DNA from: Corynebacterium gerontici
GTDB lineage: Bacteria; Actinomycetota; Actinomycetes; Mycobacteriales; Mycobacteriaceae
Assembly (NCBI RefSeq): GCF_003813985.1
Contig: NZ_CP033897.1
Coordinates: 1,302,001-1,366,000 of the forward strand
Direction of reading: 5' to 3'
Length of the DNA stretch: 64,000 nucleotides
Shown here: positions 53,001-60,759 of the stretch, piece by piece
Layout of the letters: every line of letters begins with the position of its first letter
How positions within the stretch are numbered: the first letter of the stretch is position 1
Program-made: the position numbers and the translations under genes
The notes under the pieces: model-generated
Databases searched by the model: none
What the model saw: the letters and a program-made list of their open reading frames with translations, nothing else
What the model was told of the DNA's origin: nothing

Positions 53001-53954
53001 ATTATCGATTGGGACAAAAACCTCAGCGCACTACAGCAACGCCAGCGCCAAAAGGTGCAATCGTCAATGTCAAAGGCGGCGCAGCGTTCGGAATCACCCG
53101 CAGTCAAAGCGTGGACCATGGATAGCCTCGGGGAGCTCGAGGACGAAGTGCTCACCAACGTTGAGGGCCAACAAGTAGTGGGATATCCCACCCTGGTGCG
53201 CACCGCCGACGGCCTGCAGAAGAAGGTTGTGCCGACAAAGGCGCAGGCTGAAACTCAGCTCTTCGCCACCACCCTGACAATGTTGTCCCAAGATCTTCCG
53301 CAAGCCTCGAAGGGCGCGGTCAATGGCCTTCCACTGCGCCAGCGCGTTGCTGTGGAAAAGTACCCGCACGGTGGCGTGCAGGGTTTGCTCCGTGATGCTC
53401 GTATCGCGGCTATCCGCGACCTCATGGTTTCGCATGGAGGCCCACAGCGTAACCCCGATGCCTACAAAGCGCTGAAGGAGAACATCCGACCCGAGCTTCC
53501 CGGTGCAATCCGAAAGAGCGTGGTGGTGATGGCGCCAGCGATCGCCGCCTATCTGGATACTCTTGCCACCCTTGAGCAATGGGAGGGCCCAGCAATTGAT
53601 GATATCCAACGTCAGATGAAGCAGATGTTGCCTGAACATGCTGTGACAAAATTGGGAGCCGCGCGGCTTCGGCACATTCCGAGATTCTGCAAGGCAATTG
53701 AGTTGCGCTTGGAGGACCTAGTGCTCGCGGGCGAGCGCGATGCGCAACGGCAAGCTGTGGTCAATGGCTTAGAAGCTCGACTTGCCAAAGTGATCCAGAA
53801 GCGCGGTGACAAGCGACCAATTCCAGCTAAGACGTTATATGAGCTTCAATGGCAGCTTCAGGAGCTACGGGTGAGCCTTTTCGCTCAACGCCTCGGCACC
53901 GCACAAACGGTATCTGAACGAAAGATCCAAAAAGCGATAGAGAACCTGCGCTAG
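50043..53954 (+). CDS. hrpA: ATP-dependent RNA helicase HrpA
   Basis: Very large DEAH-box helicase (1303 residues). Walker A is 'IIAGETGSGKTTQIPK' near 96, the DEAH box is in 'IIIDEAHERSLNIDF', motif III 'IITSATIDPERFA', motif VI 'QRSGRCGRVADGVAIRL', followed by the HA2 and OB-fold domains and the long DUF3418 C-terminal region of bacterial HrpA. Acts on RNA; in other bacteria it rescues stalled ribosomes or processes mRNA. Single gene with a recognisable leaderless promoter. Confidence 0.95.
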   Translation: MSRARQRPAPIPEHITKLMDQAPYADLPRFRARLRKARSPHAFEAIAKDLKTSCEVVRARESQIGHFTFPEQLPVSAFHDELFDAIAANQVVIIAGETGSGKTTQIPKICLELGRGRRGLIGHTQPRRLAARTVAERIAEELDQEIGQTVGYAIRFDDRVSESTAIKLMTDGILLAEMQRDRMLRAYDTIIIDEAHERSLNIDFLLGYLKQLLPQRPELKVIITSATIDPERFARHFSDASGNPAPVIEVSGRTYPVEVLYRPLEVQQGEKIYDVDPLDGLIAALKELMSYGDGDILCFFAGESDIREAMEMIEKQRWKGVEVTPLFGRLSNQEQHRVFKPHAGRRIVLATNIAETSLTVPGIHYVVDTGYARISRYSTRTKVQRLPIEPISQASANQRSGRCGRVADGVAIRLYSEQDFLSRPEFTDPEILRTNLAQVILRMASLKLGEIQNFPFLQAPDTKSIRDGLLLLHELDALEQHDAQQPVLTPIGHQLARIPLDPRMARMLIEAEKLGVLMEAYVVVAALTIQDIRERPLEFQAQADQKHARFNNKRSDFLTMLNLWRYVRSQRSQLSGNAFKKLLQSEYLHYMRTREWFDLVRQLRNIGDQLGWRDVSDLAAKTDEDSLHISLLAGLLSHIGVRDGESREYRGSRNTRFAIFPGSAVAKAKPEFLMAAEMVETSRLWARDVAAINPQWVEKLGHNLLKHQYSEPFWSSKRAQPMVHQRSTLYGVPIIEDRIIGYAQVDKSAARDMFIREALLAGNWNTHHKFFEQNQQRLMEAEELEQKARRRDIVVDEETLFAFYDAKLPERITSGRQFDHWWKKYRSKDPTFLDFDPRNLVAEHAAEITEDAFPDIWRQGSLDFSLSYQFEPGQPRDGVTVEIPVPMLASVNEEGFDWLVPGLRAELVQSYIRTLPKASRRSVVPAPEFAAKALPLLHPYEGPLATQLAQALRKIGGSGINAEDFQPSKLPDHLKISYAAVDRRGKIIDWDKNLSALQQRQRQKVQSSMSKAAQRSESPAVKAWTMDSLGELEDEVLTNVEGQQVVGYPTLVRTADGLQKKVVPTKAQAETQLFATTLTMLSQDLPQASKGAVNGLPLRQRVAVEKYPHGGVQGLLRDARIAAIRDLMVSHGGPQRNPDAYKALKENIRPELPGAIRKSVVVMAPAIAAYLDTLATLEQWEGPAIDDIQRQMKQMLPEHAVTKLGAARLRHIPRFCKAIELRLEDLVLAGERDAQRQAVVNGLEARLAKVIQKRGDKRPIPAKTLYELQWQLQELRVSLFAQRLGTAQTVSERKIQKAIENLR

Positions 53955-53990
53955 AAACAATCCTTCGCAGGCTCTCCGCAGGCGCGACTG

Positions 53991-54452
53991 CTACTCCCAG
54001 CTTTGCCGTTCTTGGCGACGCATGGTGCGGATCTCTTTTTCAAAATCTTCCGCACTTTTGAAAGATTTATACACCGATGCGAAACGGAGGTACGCAACCT
54101 CGTCGAGCTTTCGCAGGGGTTCAAGAATTGCCTCGCCAATCTTATGGGCTTCGATTTGCGAACTCGCGATTTTTCTAACCGCTTCTTCAACGTCCATGGC
54201 GAGTTCCTTGAGGTCGTCGTCGCTGACGTCCCTGCCCTGGCACGCACGGCGCACACCCACCACGACCTTTTCACGACTGAAGGGTTCGGTTACACCTGAG
54301 CGTTTAACCACAAGCAACTGTGCCTTTTCGACTGTGGTGAATCGCCCCTCGCATTCGGAGCATTCACGCCTTCTGCGGATTGCTGATCCAGCGTCCACAA
54401 CGCGGGAATCAATGACACGCGAATGGGCATTTCTGCAAAACGGACAGTGCAC
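53991..54452 (-). CDS. nrdR: Ribonucleotide reductase regulator NrdR
   Basis: Zinc-ribbon/ATP-cone repressor of ribonucleotide reductase genes. The 153 residues carry the four zinc Cys (Cys3, Cys6, Cys31, Cys34 in '[11 protein letters not shown]' and '[10 protein letters not shown]') and an ATP-cone domain beginning '[16 protein letters not shown]'. Normal length. Placed next to divS-lexA, as in C. glutamicum. No nrd operon lies in the window. Confidence 0.97.
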   Translation of the reverse strand: MHCPFCRNAHSRVIDSRVVDAGSAIRRRRECSECEGRFTTVEKAQLLVVKRSGVTEPFSREKVVVGVRRACQGRDVSDDDLKELAMDVEEAVRKIASSQIEAHKIGEAILEPLRKLDEVAYLRFASVYKSFKSAEDFEKEIRTMRRQERQSWE

Positions 54453-54504
54453 AGTGGCAGCCTCCTCAATTACCCCGTGGTATGTACGCTATCTCTCAGC
54501 CAAT

Positions 54505-54861
54505 TTAGCGCGTGAAACCATCTACCGATGAAACGACCTGTTGTGGATGTTGGGGAACAGTGTGGTGCTCCCCTTGGGCTGCCGCGTACACACTCAGCGC
54601 CATGAAAACCCCAAGACTCGAGCCAAGGATGAGCTTCTTCGCCGTATCCTTCATGCCCAATTCGCCTGAATCATCTCCACGCGGGGGCAGACGATCAGGA
54701 GAACCAGCATGTTGGAGCGTTCTGACATTGCGAACGCGCTTCGTAGGCGAGCCAGCAAAAGTAGACGTGGAAATATCCCACACCTGCGCAGGTTCGGTAA
54801 CGGTAGCCCTAGCCTGCAGCATTGTGCTGTTGGAGCCTCGGCGGATGGTGTGGAGCGTCAT
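54505..54861 (-). CDS. divS: SOS-induced cell division suppressor DivS-like protein
   Basis: 118-residue protein, divergent from lexA. In C. glutamicum the gene at this position, divS, encodes an SOS-induced inhibitor of septation. The product has a basic N-terminal half, one membrane helix (about 77-95, 'LILGSSLGVFMALSVYAAA') and a short His/Gln/Pro-rich tail. Homology is inferred from position (nrdR-divS-lexA), size and topology. AAGGAAA lies two bases before the ATG. Three SOS-box-like sites lie in the shared promoter region. Confidence 0.75.
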   Translation of the reverse strand: MTLHTIRRGSNSTMLQARATVTEPAQVWDISTSTFAGSPTKRVRNVRTLQHAGSPDRLPPRGDDSGELGMKDTAKKLILGSSLGVFMALSVYAAAQGEHHTVPQHPQQVVSSVDGFTR

Positions 54862-55178
54862 GATTTCCTTTCATCGAGCAAGAAACCTCTGCGTTGATCG
54901 TTGCTTTTAGGTGTAACAAGCGACCCGGAAGCACGATCCCGAATAGGTTCCATGTTTTAGCGCACTTGTTCTAACGTTCACTTGTTCGAATTATGCACTC
55001 GAACATGTTCGAGGTCAAGTGTCTGCAGAACATTGAGGTGAATGCGTCGATTTTCGAACATATGTAGCGCCATGTTTTCCACTGGGTTATGGTTAATGGG
55101 GAGTTATCCAACGCAACGACACGATCACCAAAGAACAGCAAAGATTTCCAATTCAGGCAACACTCCAGAAAGGCCGCA
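54862..55178. promoter_or_regulatory. divS/lexA divergent control region with SOS boxes
   Basis: Perfect palindromic SOS box TCGAACATGTTCGA at 54999-55012. A weaker box, TCGAACAAGTGAAC read on the minus strand, at 54976-54989, on the divS side, and TCGAACATATGTAG at 55056-55069 on the lexA side. The consensus for corynebacterial LexA is TCGAAC-A-NN-T-GTTCGA. The first site matches fully; the others share about ten positions. Nothing else of note fills the 317 bases. Confidence 0.8.
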
Positions 55179-55883
55179 ATGACTTCGAGCGCTCAGGACA
55201 AATCTAAAACCGAACTCTCCAAACGCCAGCAGAAGATTCTGCACGTTATCGAATCCGCCATTATCGATCGTGGCTTCCCGCCCACTATTCGAGAGATCGG
55301 TGAGCGCTGCGGGTTGAAGTCAACCTCTTCGGTGGCTTATCAATTGAGCTGCCTGGAGGAAAAAGGGTTCTTAAGGCGCGACGCGAATAAGCCTCGCGCG
55401 GTGGAAGTGCGTAACCCCCACAGCGGCAAGCGAACAGCCTCTGCAAAGTTGCCACACCGTGAAGATGCCGGACTGGAATCTTCCGATCACCCCGTGGATG
55501 TCCCACAATCGACCATGGTGCCCCTGCTGGGACAAATTGCTGCTGGTTCCCCCATCACCGCAGAGGAAAATCTAGCGAGTTACTACGCCCTTCCGGAGGA
55601 TCTGGTGGGGCAAGGCGAGCTCTTCATGCTTACAGTCAACGGTGATTCCATGAAAGATGCGGGCATTTTCGACGGAGATCTAGTGGTAGTGCGTTCTCAA
55701 AAGGAGGCAAATCTAGGCGATTACGTCGCCGCCATGATCGACGGCAGCGCTACCGTCAAAGAATGGCACCGTGACGCTTCCGGAGCCTATTCTTTGATGC
55801 CGTGTAACGAAGACTACGACCCCATCCCGGCTGACGATGCTGAGCTCATGGGAAAGGTGGTAACCGTACTGCGTCGCATCTAA
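55179..55883 (+). CDS. lexA: SOS response repressor LexA
   Basis: Represses DNA-damage genes until RecA-stimulated self-cleavage. The 234 residues show the N-terminal winged helix-turn-helix ('PPTIREIGERCGLKSTSSV', about 34-52) and the C-terminal protease with the Ala122-Gly123 cleavage site in 'QIAAGSPI', catalytic Ser157 in 'GDSMKDAG' and Lys194 in 'ATVKEWH'. ATG at 55179 has GAAAGG five bases upstream; the frame is open 90 bases further, into the promoter, which is unlikely to be translated. Confidence 0.97.
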   Translation: MTSSAQDKSKTELSKRQQKILHVIESAIIDRGFPPTIREIGERCGLKSTSSVAYQLSCLEEKGFLRRDANKPRAVEVRNPHSGKRTASAKLPHREDAGLESSDHPVDVPQSTMVPLLGQIAAGSPITAEENLASYYALPEDLVGQGELFMLTVNGDSMKDAGIFDGDLVVVRSQKEANLGDYVAAMIDGSATVKEWHRDASGAYSLMPCNEDYDPIPADDAELMGKVVTVLRRI

Positions 55884-55948
55884 GCTCCGCCTTCACAACA
55901 ATCACCCCCGGACGCAAAGGGTTGTTCTACTTGAAAAGTGCGCTAACC

Positions 55949-55967
55949 CACCCCCAACCTGGGGGTG
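55949..55967 (+). terminator. Terminator of lexA
   Basis: 8-bp stem CACCCCCA / TGGGGGTG with a 3-base loop followed by TCTGTTTT. Confidence 0.75.
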
Positions 55968-56060
55968 TCTGTTTTACACGAAGACTGTCGATATAGATCA
56001 CATAAACAAACACGAATCAAGCCATACGCGGGAATTTCATGCCCAATTTGCACGATTTCA

Positions 56061-56181
56061 TGTCCGTTCTTCCCCAATTCGCGCCCGTTCTCTGTGTTTT
56101 TTAATGGCATTTAGTGAAAGAATGTGGTTTATAGGGTGTTTACCAGCACCGCTGCAGCACTCGAACACACTTCGTAGTGCT
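56061..56181 (+). promoter_or_regulatory. sugR promoter region with SugR-like half-site and leader hairpin
   Basis: TGTCCG at 56061-56066 (CGGACA on the other strand) matches the SugR-type motif. TATAGG at 56130-56135 is a likely -10 box. Inside the resulting leader, AGCACT-CGAA (56156-56165) pairs with TTCG-T-AGTGCT (56171-56181) around a 5-base loop, directly followed by TTTTGCTTTTG. That is terminator-like, yet sits 26 bases before the sugR start. The rest of the 324-base gap after lexA holds the lexA terminator only. Confidence 0.6.
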
Positions 56182-56207
56182 TTTTGCTTTTGTTTGAAAG
56201 GACCAGA

Positions 56208-56993
56208 ATGTATTCGGAGGAACGTCGCCGACAAATTGCTTCCCTCACAGCCGTGGAAGGCCGCGTTAATGTCACTGAGTTGGCGTCACGCTTCGAAGTC
56301 ACCGCGGAGACAATTCGACGAGATCTCGCAGTTCTTGATCGTGAGGGCGTCGTGCATCGGGTACACGGCGGAGCCGTTGCAAATCAGACGTTCCAGACCA
56401 CTGAGTTCAGCCTCGACACCAGAGCACGGTCAGCGTCCGGAGCCAAAAACAGTATTGCTCATGCGGCTCTTCGCTATCTTCCAGATATGCAGGGCGGCAT
56501 GTTTCTCGACGCCGGTACAACGACTGCAGCACTCGCAGACCTCATCTGCGTGCAGCCAGCGGCGAAACACTGGTCGATCGTAACGAATAGCCTTTCCATC
56601 GCGTTGACACTCGCCAATGCAGGTCTCGATGAAATCCAGCTTCTAGGCGGCAGTGTCCGTGCTATCACCCAGGCCGTCGTCGGAGATACCGCACTTCGCG
56701 CGCTCGCTCTGATGCGCGCAGACGTTGCTTTCATCGGCACGAACGCATTGACACTCGATCACGGTCTATCCACCGCTGATTCCCAGGAGGCCGCCATTAA
56801 ATCGGCGATGATCACTAACGCTCACAAGGTTGTCGTGCTGTGTGACTCCACGAAAATGGGAACCGACTATCTTGTGAGTTTCGGCTCTATCGACGACATC
56901 GATGTCATTGTCACGGATGCCAACGCCCCCGAATCTTTTGTCAAGGCATTGCGTGAACGCGATGTGGAAGTGATCATCGCGAATCCCTCCTAA
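56208..56993 (+). CDS. sugR: DeoR-type transcriptional regulator SugR
   Basis: Represses PTS and glycolytic genes in C. glutamicum when sugar is absent; sugar phosphates relieve it. The 261 residues have a DeoR helix-turn-helix 'VNVTELASRFEVTAETIRRD' (about 20-39), the signature 'DREGVVHRVHGGAV', and a DeoR sensor domain with 'FLDAGTTTAALAD', 'IVTNSLSIALTL' and 'CDSTKMG' sugar-phosphate loops. Position after lexA and before ptsI supports sugR over other DeoR members. AAAGG lies seven bases before the ATG. Confidence 0.93.
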   Translation: MYSEERRRQIASLTAVEGRVNVTELASRFEVTAETIRRDLAVLDREGVVHRVHGGAVANQTFQTTEFSLDTRARSASGAKNSIAHAALRYLPDMQGGMFLDAGTTTAALADLICVQPAAKHWSIVTNSLSIALTLANAGLDEIQLLGGSVRAITQAVVGDTALRALALMRADVAFIGTNALTLDHGLSTADSQEAAIKSAMITNAHKVVVLCDSTKMGTDYLVSFGSIDDIDVIVTDANAPESFVKALRERDVEVIIANPS

Positions 56994-57005
56994 TTCAACG
57001 AGCTA

Positions 57006-57040
57006 AAAAGTGCCCGTCCCACTTTTGGGGCGGGCACTTT
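57006..57040. terminator. Bidirectional terminator between sugR and ptsI
   Basis: AAAGTGCCCGTCCC / GGGGCGGGCACTTT stem (one G-T pair) with a 6-base loop and A/T runs on both sides, separating the convergent genes. Confidence 0.92.
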
Positions 57041-57051
57041 CGCTGTTGCGG

Positions 57052-58740
57052 TTAGGCCGGTTGGATGACGTTGCGCACAGCCGCGCGAGCCTCGGTAGCT
57101 CCCTCAGCATCCAGCGCTGCTGCTGCAGCCCGCTTACACGTATCCAGATCCACGGAAGCAAGCTGCGCACCAACACCAGCGATTGCGGTGGACGCAGCGG
57201 ACAGGGAGTTCACCCCTAGGCCGGTCAACACGCATGCGAGCAGCGGATCCGCTGCAGCTTCACCACATACACCAACAGCAGTGTTGTACTTCTTGCCCTC
57301 CTTGCAGGTGTGCTCGATCAATCGAAGCACCGCTGGCTGCCAAGGATCGGTCAGGTAGGCAAGCTGCGGGGACATACGATCAGCCGCCATGGTGTACTGA
57401 GTCAAGTCATTCGTACCGATCGAAACAAAGTCGAGGTGAGGCATCAATTTGTCTGCCATCAAGGAAGCCGCAGGAACCTCAATCATGGCTCCAGCGGTCA
57501 GACCACGCTCGGCACACAAACCAGCGAACCACTTGGCTTCGCGTGCAGTAGCCACCATCGGTGCCATGACCCACGTGGGGGCATCATCGCCGCGACCGAG
57601 TTCTTCGGCGGCTTGAGCGACGGCATCCAATTGGCGAGTCAGGAGCGCTTCGTTCGCACGGGCCACACGCAGACCGCGAACGCCGAGGGCGGGGTTCATC
57701 TCGTCGGCCATCGATGCGAATGGGACTGGCTTGTCAGAACCGGCGTCGAGGGAACGCACCACAACCTTTGAGGTCGGAAATTGCTCGAGGACCTTCTTGT
57801 ACACCTCGGCCTGCTCGGAAACGCTCGGTTCCTCGGTAGCAGTGAGGAAGCAAAGCTCCGTACGGAACAAACCAATGCCTTCTGCCTGGCTCTGCGTAGC
57901 TGCGATGCGCGCAGCTTTGCCGTCTTGCACGTTAGCGAGGAGCTGTACCTTATGGCCGTCCTTCGTTTGCGCAGGACCACGCCACTGGGCGATGCGCTCG
58001 GCGAGCATCTTGGATTCTTGCTCCGCTGCACGGGCGGTATCGGGATCAGCGCCGAGCGTTACGGTTCCAAGTGCGCCGTCGACCATGACAGGCTCGCCGG
58101 CCGTAATCTTATGCACCTTCTCCCCGACAGCCACGATGCAGGGCACGTTGAGCTGGCGAGCAATGATTGCGGTGTGGCTCGTGGGGCCACCCAACTCAGT
58201 CACGAGGCCAACGAAGTATTCAGTGTTGAGCGCGGCGGTGTCTGCAGGGGAAAGATCATCGGCAAACAGGACAACTTGCTCGTCAACCTCGGGCAAGCCG
58301 GGTTCTTGTTCACCACGGAGTTCAGCAATGACGCGGTCGCGGATGTCGCGCAGATCTGTTGTGCGCTCTGCCATCACGCCACCTGCCGCTTCAAACATGG
58401 TGACGAACTTGGTGGTGGCGGCCACCACAGCATAGTCAGCGGGATGACCACCCTTGATGCCCTTTTGCACTGCCTTGCGCCAGCCTCGGTCGTTGACCAT
58501 ACCGGCGGTTGCCTTTAGCACCTCGGACGCTGCACCTTCGGCCTTTTCCGAACGCTCTTTGAGCCGTTGCGCAACAGCGTCGGCGGCGGAGGTGAAGCGA
58601 AGCTGTTCGGCTTCACGCTGAGATTCTTCGATTACTGCACCGGCTTGGGGAAGCTCGGGGCGTGGACTGATCCAAACTGCCTTGGCGTATCGAACGCCGG
58701 ATACGACCGCCGTACCCTTAATTACAGTGTCATTGCTCAC
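57052..58740 (-). CDS. ptsI: Phosphoenolpyruvate-protein phosphotransferase (PTS enzyme I)
   Basis: Cytoplasmic kinase that starts sugar phosphorylation by taking phosphate from PEP and passing it to HPr. The 562-residue protein has the phospho-acceptor His189 in 'GGPTSHTAII' and the PEP-binding C-terminal barrel with 'GLFRTELCFL', 'EMNPALGVRG', 'FVSIGTNDLTQY' and the catalytic Cys in 'VCGEAAADP'. Start GTG at 58740 aligns with C. glutamicum EI; a TTG three codons earlier is possible. Divergent from fruR. Confidence 0.95.
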   Translation of the reverse strand: MSNDTVIKGTAVVSGVRYAKAVWISPRPELPQAGAVIEESQREAEQLRFTSAADAVAQRLKERSEKAEGAASEVLKATAGMVNDRGWRKAVQKGIKGGHPADYAVVAATTKFVTMFEAAGGVMAERTTDLRDIRDRVIAELRGEQEPGLPEVDEQVVLFADDLSPADTAALNTEYFVGLVTELGGPTSHTAIIARQLNVPCIVAVGEKVHKITAGEPVMVDGALGTVTLGADPDTARAAEQESKMLAERIAQWRGPAQTKDGHKVQLLANVQDGKAARIAATQSQAEGIGLFRTELCFLTATEEPSVSEQAEVYKKVLEQFPTSKVVVRSLDAGSDKPVPFASMADEMNPALGVRGLRVARANEALLTRQLDAVAQAAEELGRGDDAPTWVMAPMVATAREAKWFAGLCAERGLTAGAMIEVPAASLMADKLMPHLDFVSIGTNDLTQYTMAADRMSPQLAYLTDPWQPAVLRLIEHTCKEGKKYNTAVGVCGEAAADPLLACVLTGLGVNSLSAASTAIAGVGAQLASVDLDTCKRAAAAALDAEGATEARAAVRNVIQPA

Positions 58741-58985
58741 ATTTTTCAATGTGGGTCACCTATCCTCACAAAACGTAGGGTGTTTCCATCTACATCACCA
58801 CAAAAGCCACAATCCCGCAACTAAAACAACGCCGAATTGTTGACATTCGGAAGTAAACGGAAATAGAATTTGGGTTTAAACCAACATTTTTGGTTTTGGG
58901 TTCGGGAAACCACACTGTTCCTCTTAAAAACCCACAATTCGGGCGTTGATCTCGCACAACCAACGTCAAACAAAAGAAGGTGAAC
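58741..58985. promoter_or_regulatory. Divergent ptsI/fruR control region
   Basis: 245 bases, AT-rich for the window. It contains a direct repeat CGGAA at 58848-58852 and 58858-58862 and a palindromic GTTTAAAC at 58873-58880 within TTGGGTTTAAACCAA. These are candidate sites for FruR or SugR; no consensus match is claimed. Confidence 0.4.
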
Positions 58986-59774
58986 ATGGCCACAGCCGCG
59001 CAGGTAGCACAGCGCCAGGCGCATATTTCGGCGTTGGCGAACTCCCTGAGCCACGTCACGGTTGAACAGCTCGCCCAGCAATTCGGCGTGACGCAGGAAA
59101 CCATCCGCCGCGATCTTAATCATCTTGAGTCTCAAGGAATGTTGCGCCGCATACACGGCGGCGCCGTGCCCACTCAACAAGTCGAAAGTAATGCACCCGC
59201 AGCGCCCCGGGCAGTCGATCCGGACATGAGCTTAAAACAATCAATCGCCCAAGCGGCTCTGGAGTTTCTGCCCAGACCCAACGCGGAGATATTCATTGAT
59301 GCAGGTACAAGCGCGGAAGTTTTCGCGGGTGTGCTCGCTCGAAATTTCCTCGGACAGCGGTGGAGCGTGGTCACAAACTCTCCGGTTGTGGCAGGAACCG
59401 TTTCTTCAGCTGACATCCCAAACGTCAATGTTCTCGGTGGGACTGTCAGTGGCCACGGCCGTGCCATGAGCGGCGAGCTGACGTTGAGAAATCTCAGCCG
59501 CTTAAAGGCAGACATCGCTTTCCTTGGCACGAATCACTTGGGCAGTGACGCAACCCTGGCCACAAGCGATCCTGCACTTGCAGAAGTCAAGAAGGCCATG
59601 ATTCAACGAAGCAAGTTCGTTGTCATCCTGGCAGACTCCAGCAAACTGCGGGCGGCGGCGCCGGTTACTTTCGCCCACTTCAGCGACATTGACGCGCTCG
59701 TTACAGATAAACCTTTGCCCAGATCCTTGGCAGAACAATTTTTAGCCTCCAACACCAAGGTGGTACTCGCATGA
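58986..59774 (+). CDS. fruR: DeoR-type regulator of the fructose-PTS genes (FruR)
   Basis: 262-residue DeoR-family protein. N-terminal helix-turn-helix 'VTVEQLAQQFGVTQETIRRD' (about 26-45), 'LESQGMLRRIHGGAV', and sensor domain 'EIFIDAGTSAEVFAG' with 'VTNSPVVAGT' and 'LADSSKLR'. It overlaps fruK by ATGA, so it is coexpressed with the kinase and transporter it should control. Start ATG with AAGAAGG six bases upstream. Effector is likely fructose 1-phosphate by analogy. Confidence 0.93.
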   Translation: MATAAQVAQRQAHISALANSLSHVTVEQLAQQFGVTQETIRRDLNHLESQGMLRRIHGGAVPTQQVESNAPAAPRAVDPDMSLKQSIAQAALEFLPRPNAEIFIDAGTSAEVFAGVLARNFLGQRWSVVTNSPVVAGTVSSADIPNVNVLGGTVSGHGRAMSGELTLRNLSRLKADIAFLGTNHLGSDATLATSDPALAEVKKAMIQRSKFVVILADSSKLRAAAPVTFAHFSDIDALVTDKPLPRSLAEQFLASNTKVVLA

Positions 59775-60739
59775 TCCTAAGTCTCACCCCAAACCCCAGC
59801 ATCGACACAACGTTGTCGTTACCTCGCTCATTGGAGAGGGGCGTGGTGCATCGCGTCGATGACACGCACAATGCCGCGGGCGGCAAGGGCGTTAACGTTG
59901 CCTTGGCGGTTCACAGAGCGCAGCTTCCAGTGCTTGCCCTTTTCCCAGCGGCGGCGGATGATCCGTTCACTCACCTGGTGAAAAACACTGGAATGCCCTT
60001 CTCCTTTGTTCCCCTGCACGGCCCGGTGCGCGTGAATACCGCTGTCACGGAGCCTGATGGCACCACCACCAAACTTAATGGCCGGGGTCCCACACTCAAT
60101 GCCGAAGAATTAGCTGCGGTGGAAACGTCCTTGCTCAACACCGTCGAGCAGGCCCAGTGGATAGTGCTAGCAGGGTCTCTCCCGCCGGGGGCGCCATCAG
60201 ATTGGTACACGCAGATCGTCGAAAAGCTCAAAGAGCAACACCCTGAGATTTCTATTGCCGTAGATACCTCCGATGGACCACTGGAGAATCTGGGACGCAA
60301 TCTTGAAAGGGCTGCACCAACACTGATCAAACCGAACGCTTTTGAGCTCGGCCAACTCAGTGGTCTCGACGGTGCACAGCTCGAACGAGATGCGGAACGT
60401 GGTGAACTCGGCAAGGTCATTGAAGCAGCACAGACGTTGCTTGAGCGCGGGTTAGAGCAGGTGCTCGTAACACTCGGCGCTGCTGGAGCTGTGCTCGTGA
60501 CGCAGACCGATGCTTGGGTGGCCACTCCCCCGCCGATCAATGTTGCATCCACCGTTGGTGCCGGAGACTGCACACTCGCTGGTTACCTCATCGGGCTCAG
60601 CAAAGGGGAAGACCATTGCGCTGCTCTCAAACGTGGTGTCGCTTATGGTTCGGCAGCCACCTCGCTTCCAGGCACTTCGATTCCCTACCCCGATCAAATC
60701 GATCTTCCCCGCACGAAAGCCTCAAGGCTATCCCTCTAA
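59771..60739 (+). CDS. fruK: 1-phosphofructokinase
   Basis: PfkB-family kinase converting fructose 1-phosphate to fructose 1,6-bisphosphate. The 322 residues show 'LTPNPSIDTTLSL' at the N-terminus, 'NAAGGKGVNVALAVHRA' (sugar site, about 33-49), and the catalytic 'VNVASTVGAGDCTLAGYL'-type block near 255-275 with the GAGD Asp. Coupled to fruR by four bases and 20 bases upstream of ptsF. Confidence 0.95.
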   Translation: MILSLTPNPSIDTTLSLPRSLERGVVHRVDDTHNAAGGKGVNVALAVHRAQLPVLALFPAAADDPFTHLVKNTGMPFSFVPLHGPVRVNTAVTEPDGTTTKLNGRGPTLNAEELAAVETSLLNTVEQAQWIVLAGSLPPGAPSDWYTQIVEKLKEQHPEISIAVDTSDGPLENLGRNLERAAPTLIKPNAFELGQLSGLDGAQLERDAERGELGKVIEAAQTLLERGLEQVLVTLGAAGAVLVTQTDAWVATPPPINVASTVGAGDCTLAGYLIGLSKGEDHCAALKRGVAYGSAATSLPGTSIPYPDQIDLPRTKASRLSL

Positions 60740-60759
60740 TCCATAAAGGAGTGGACGAC

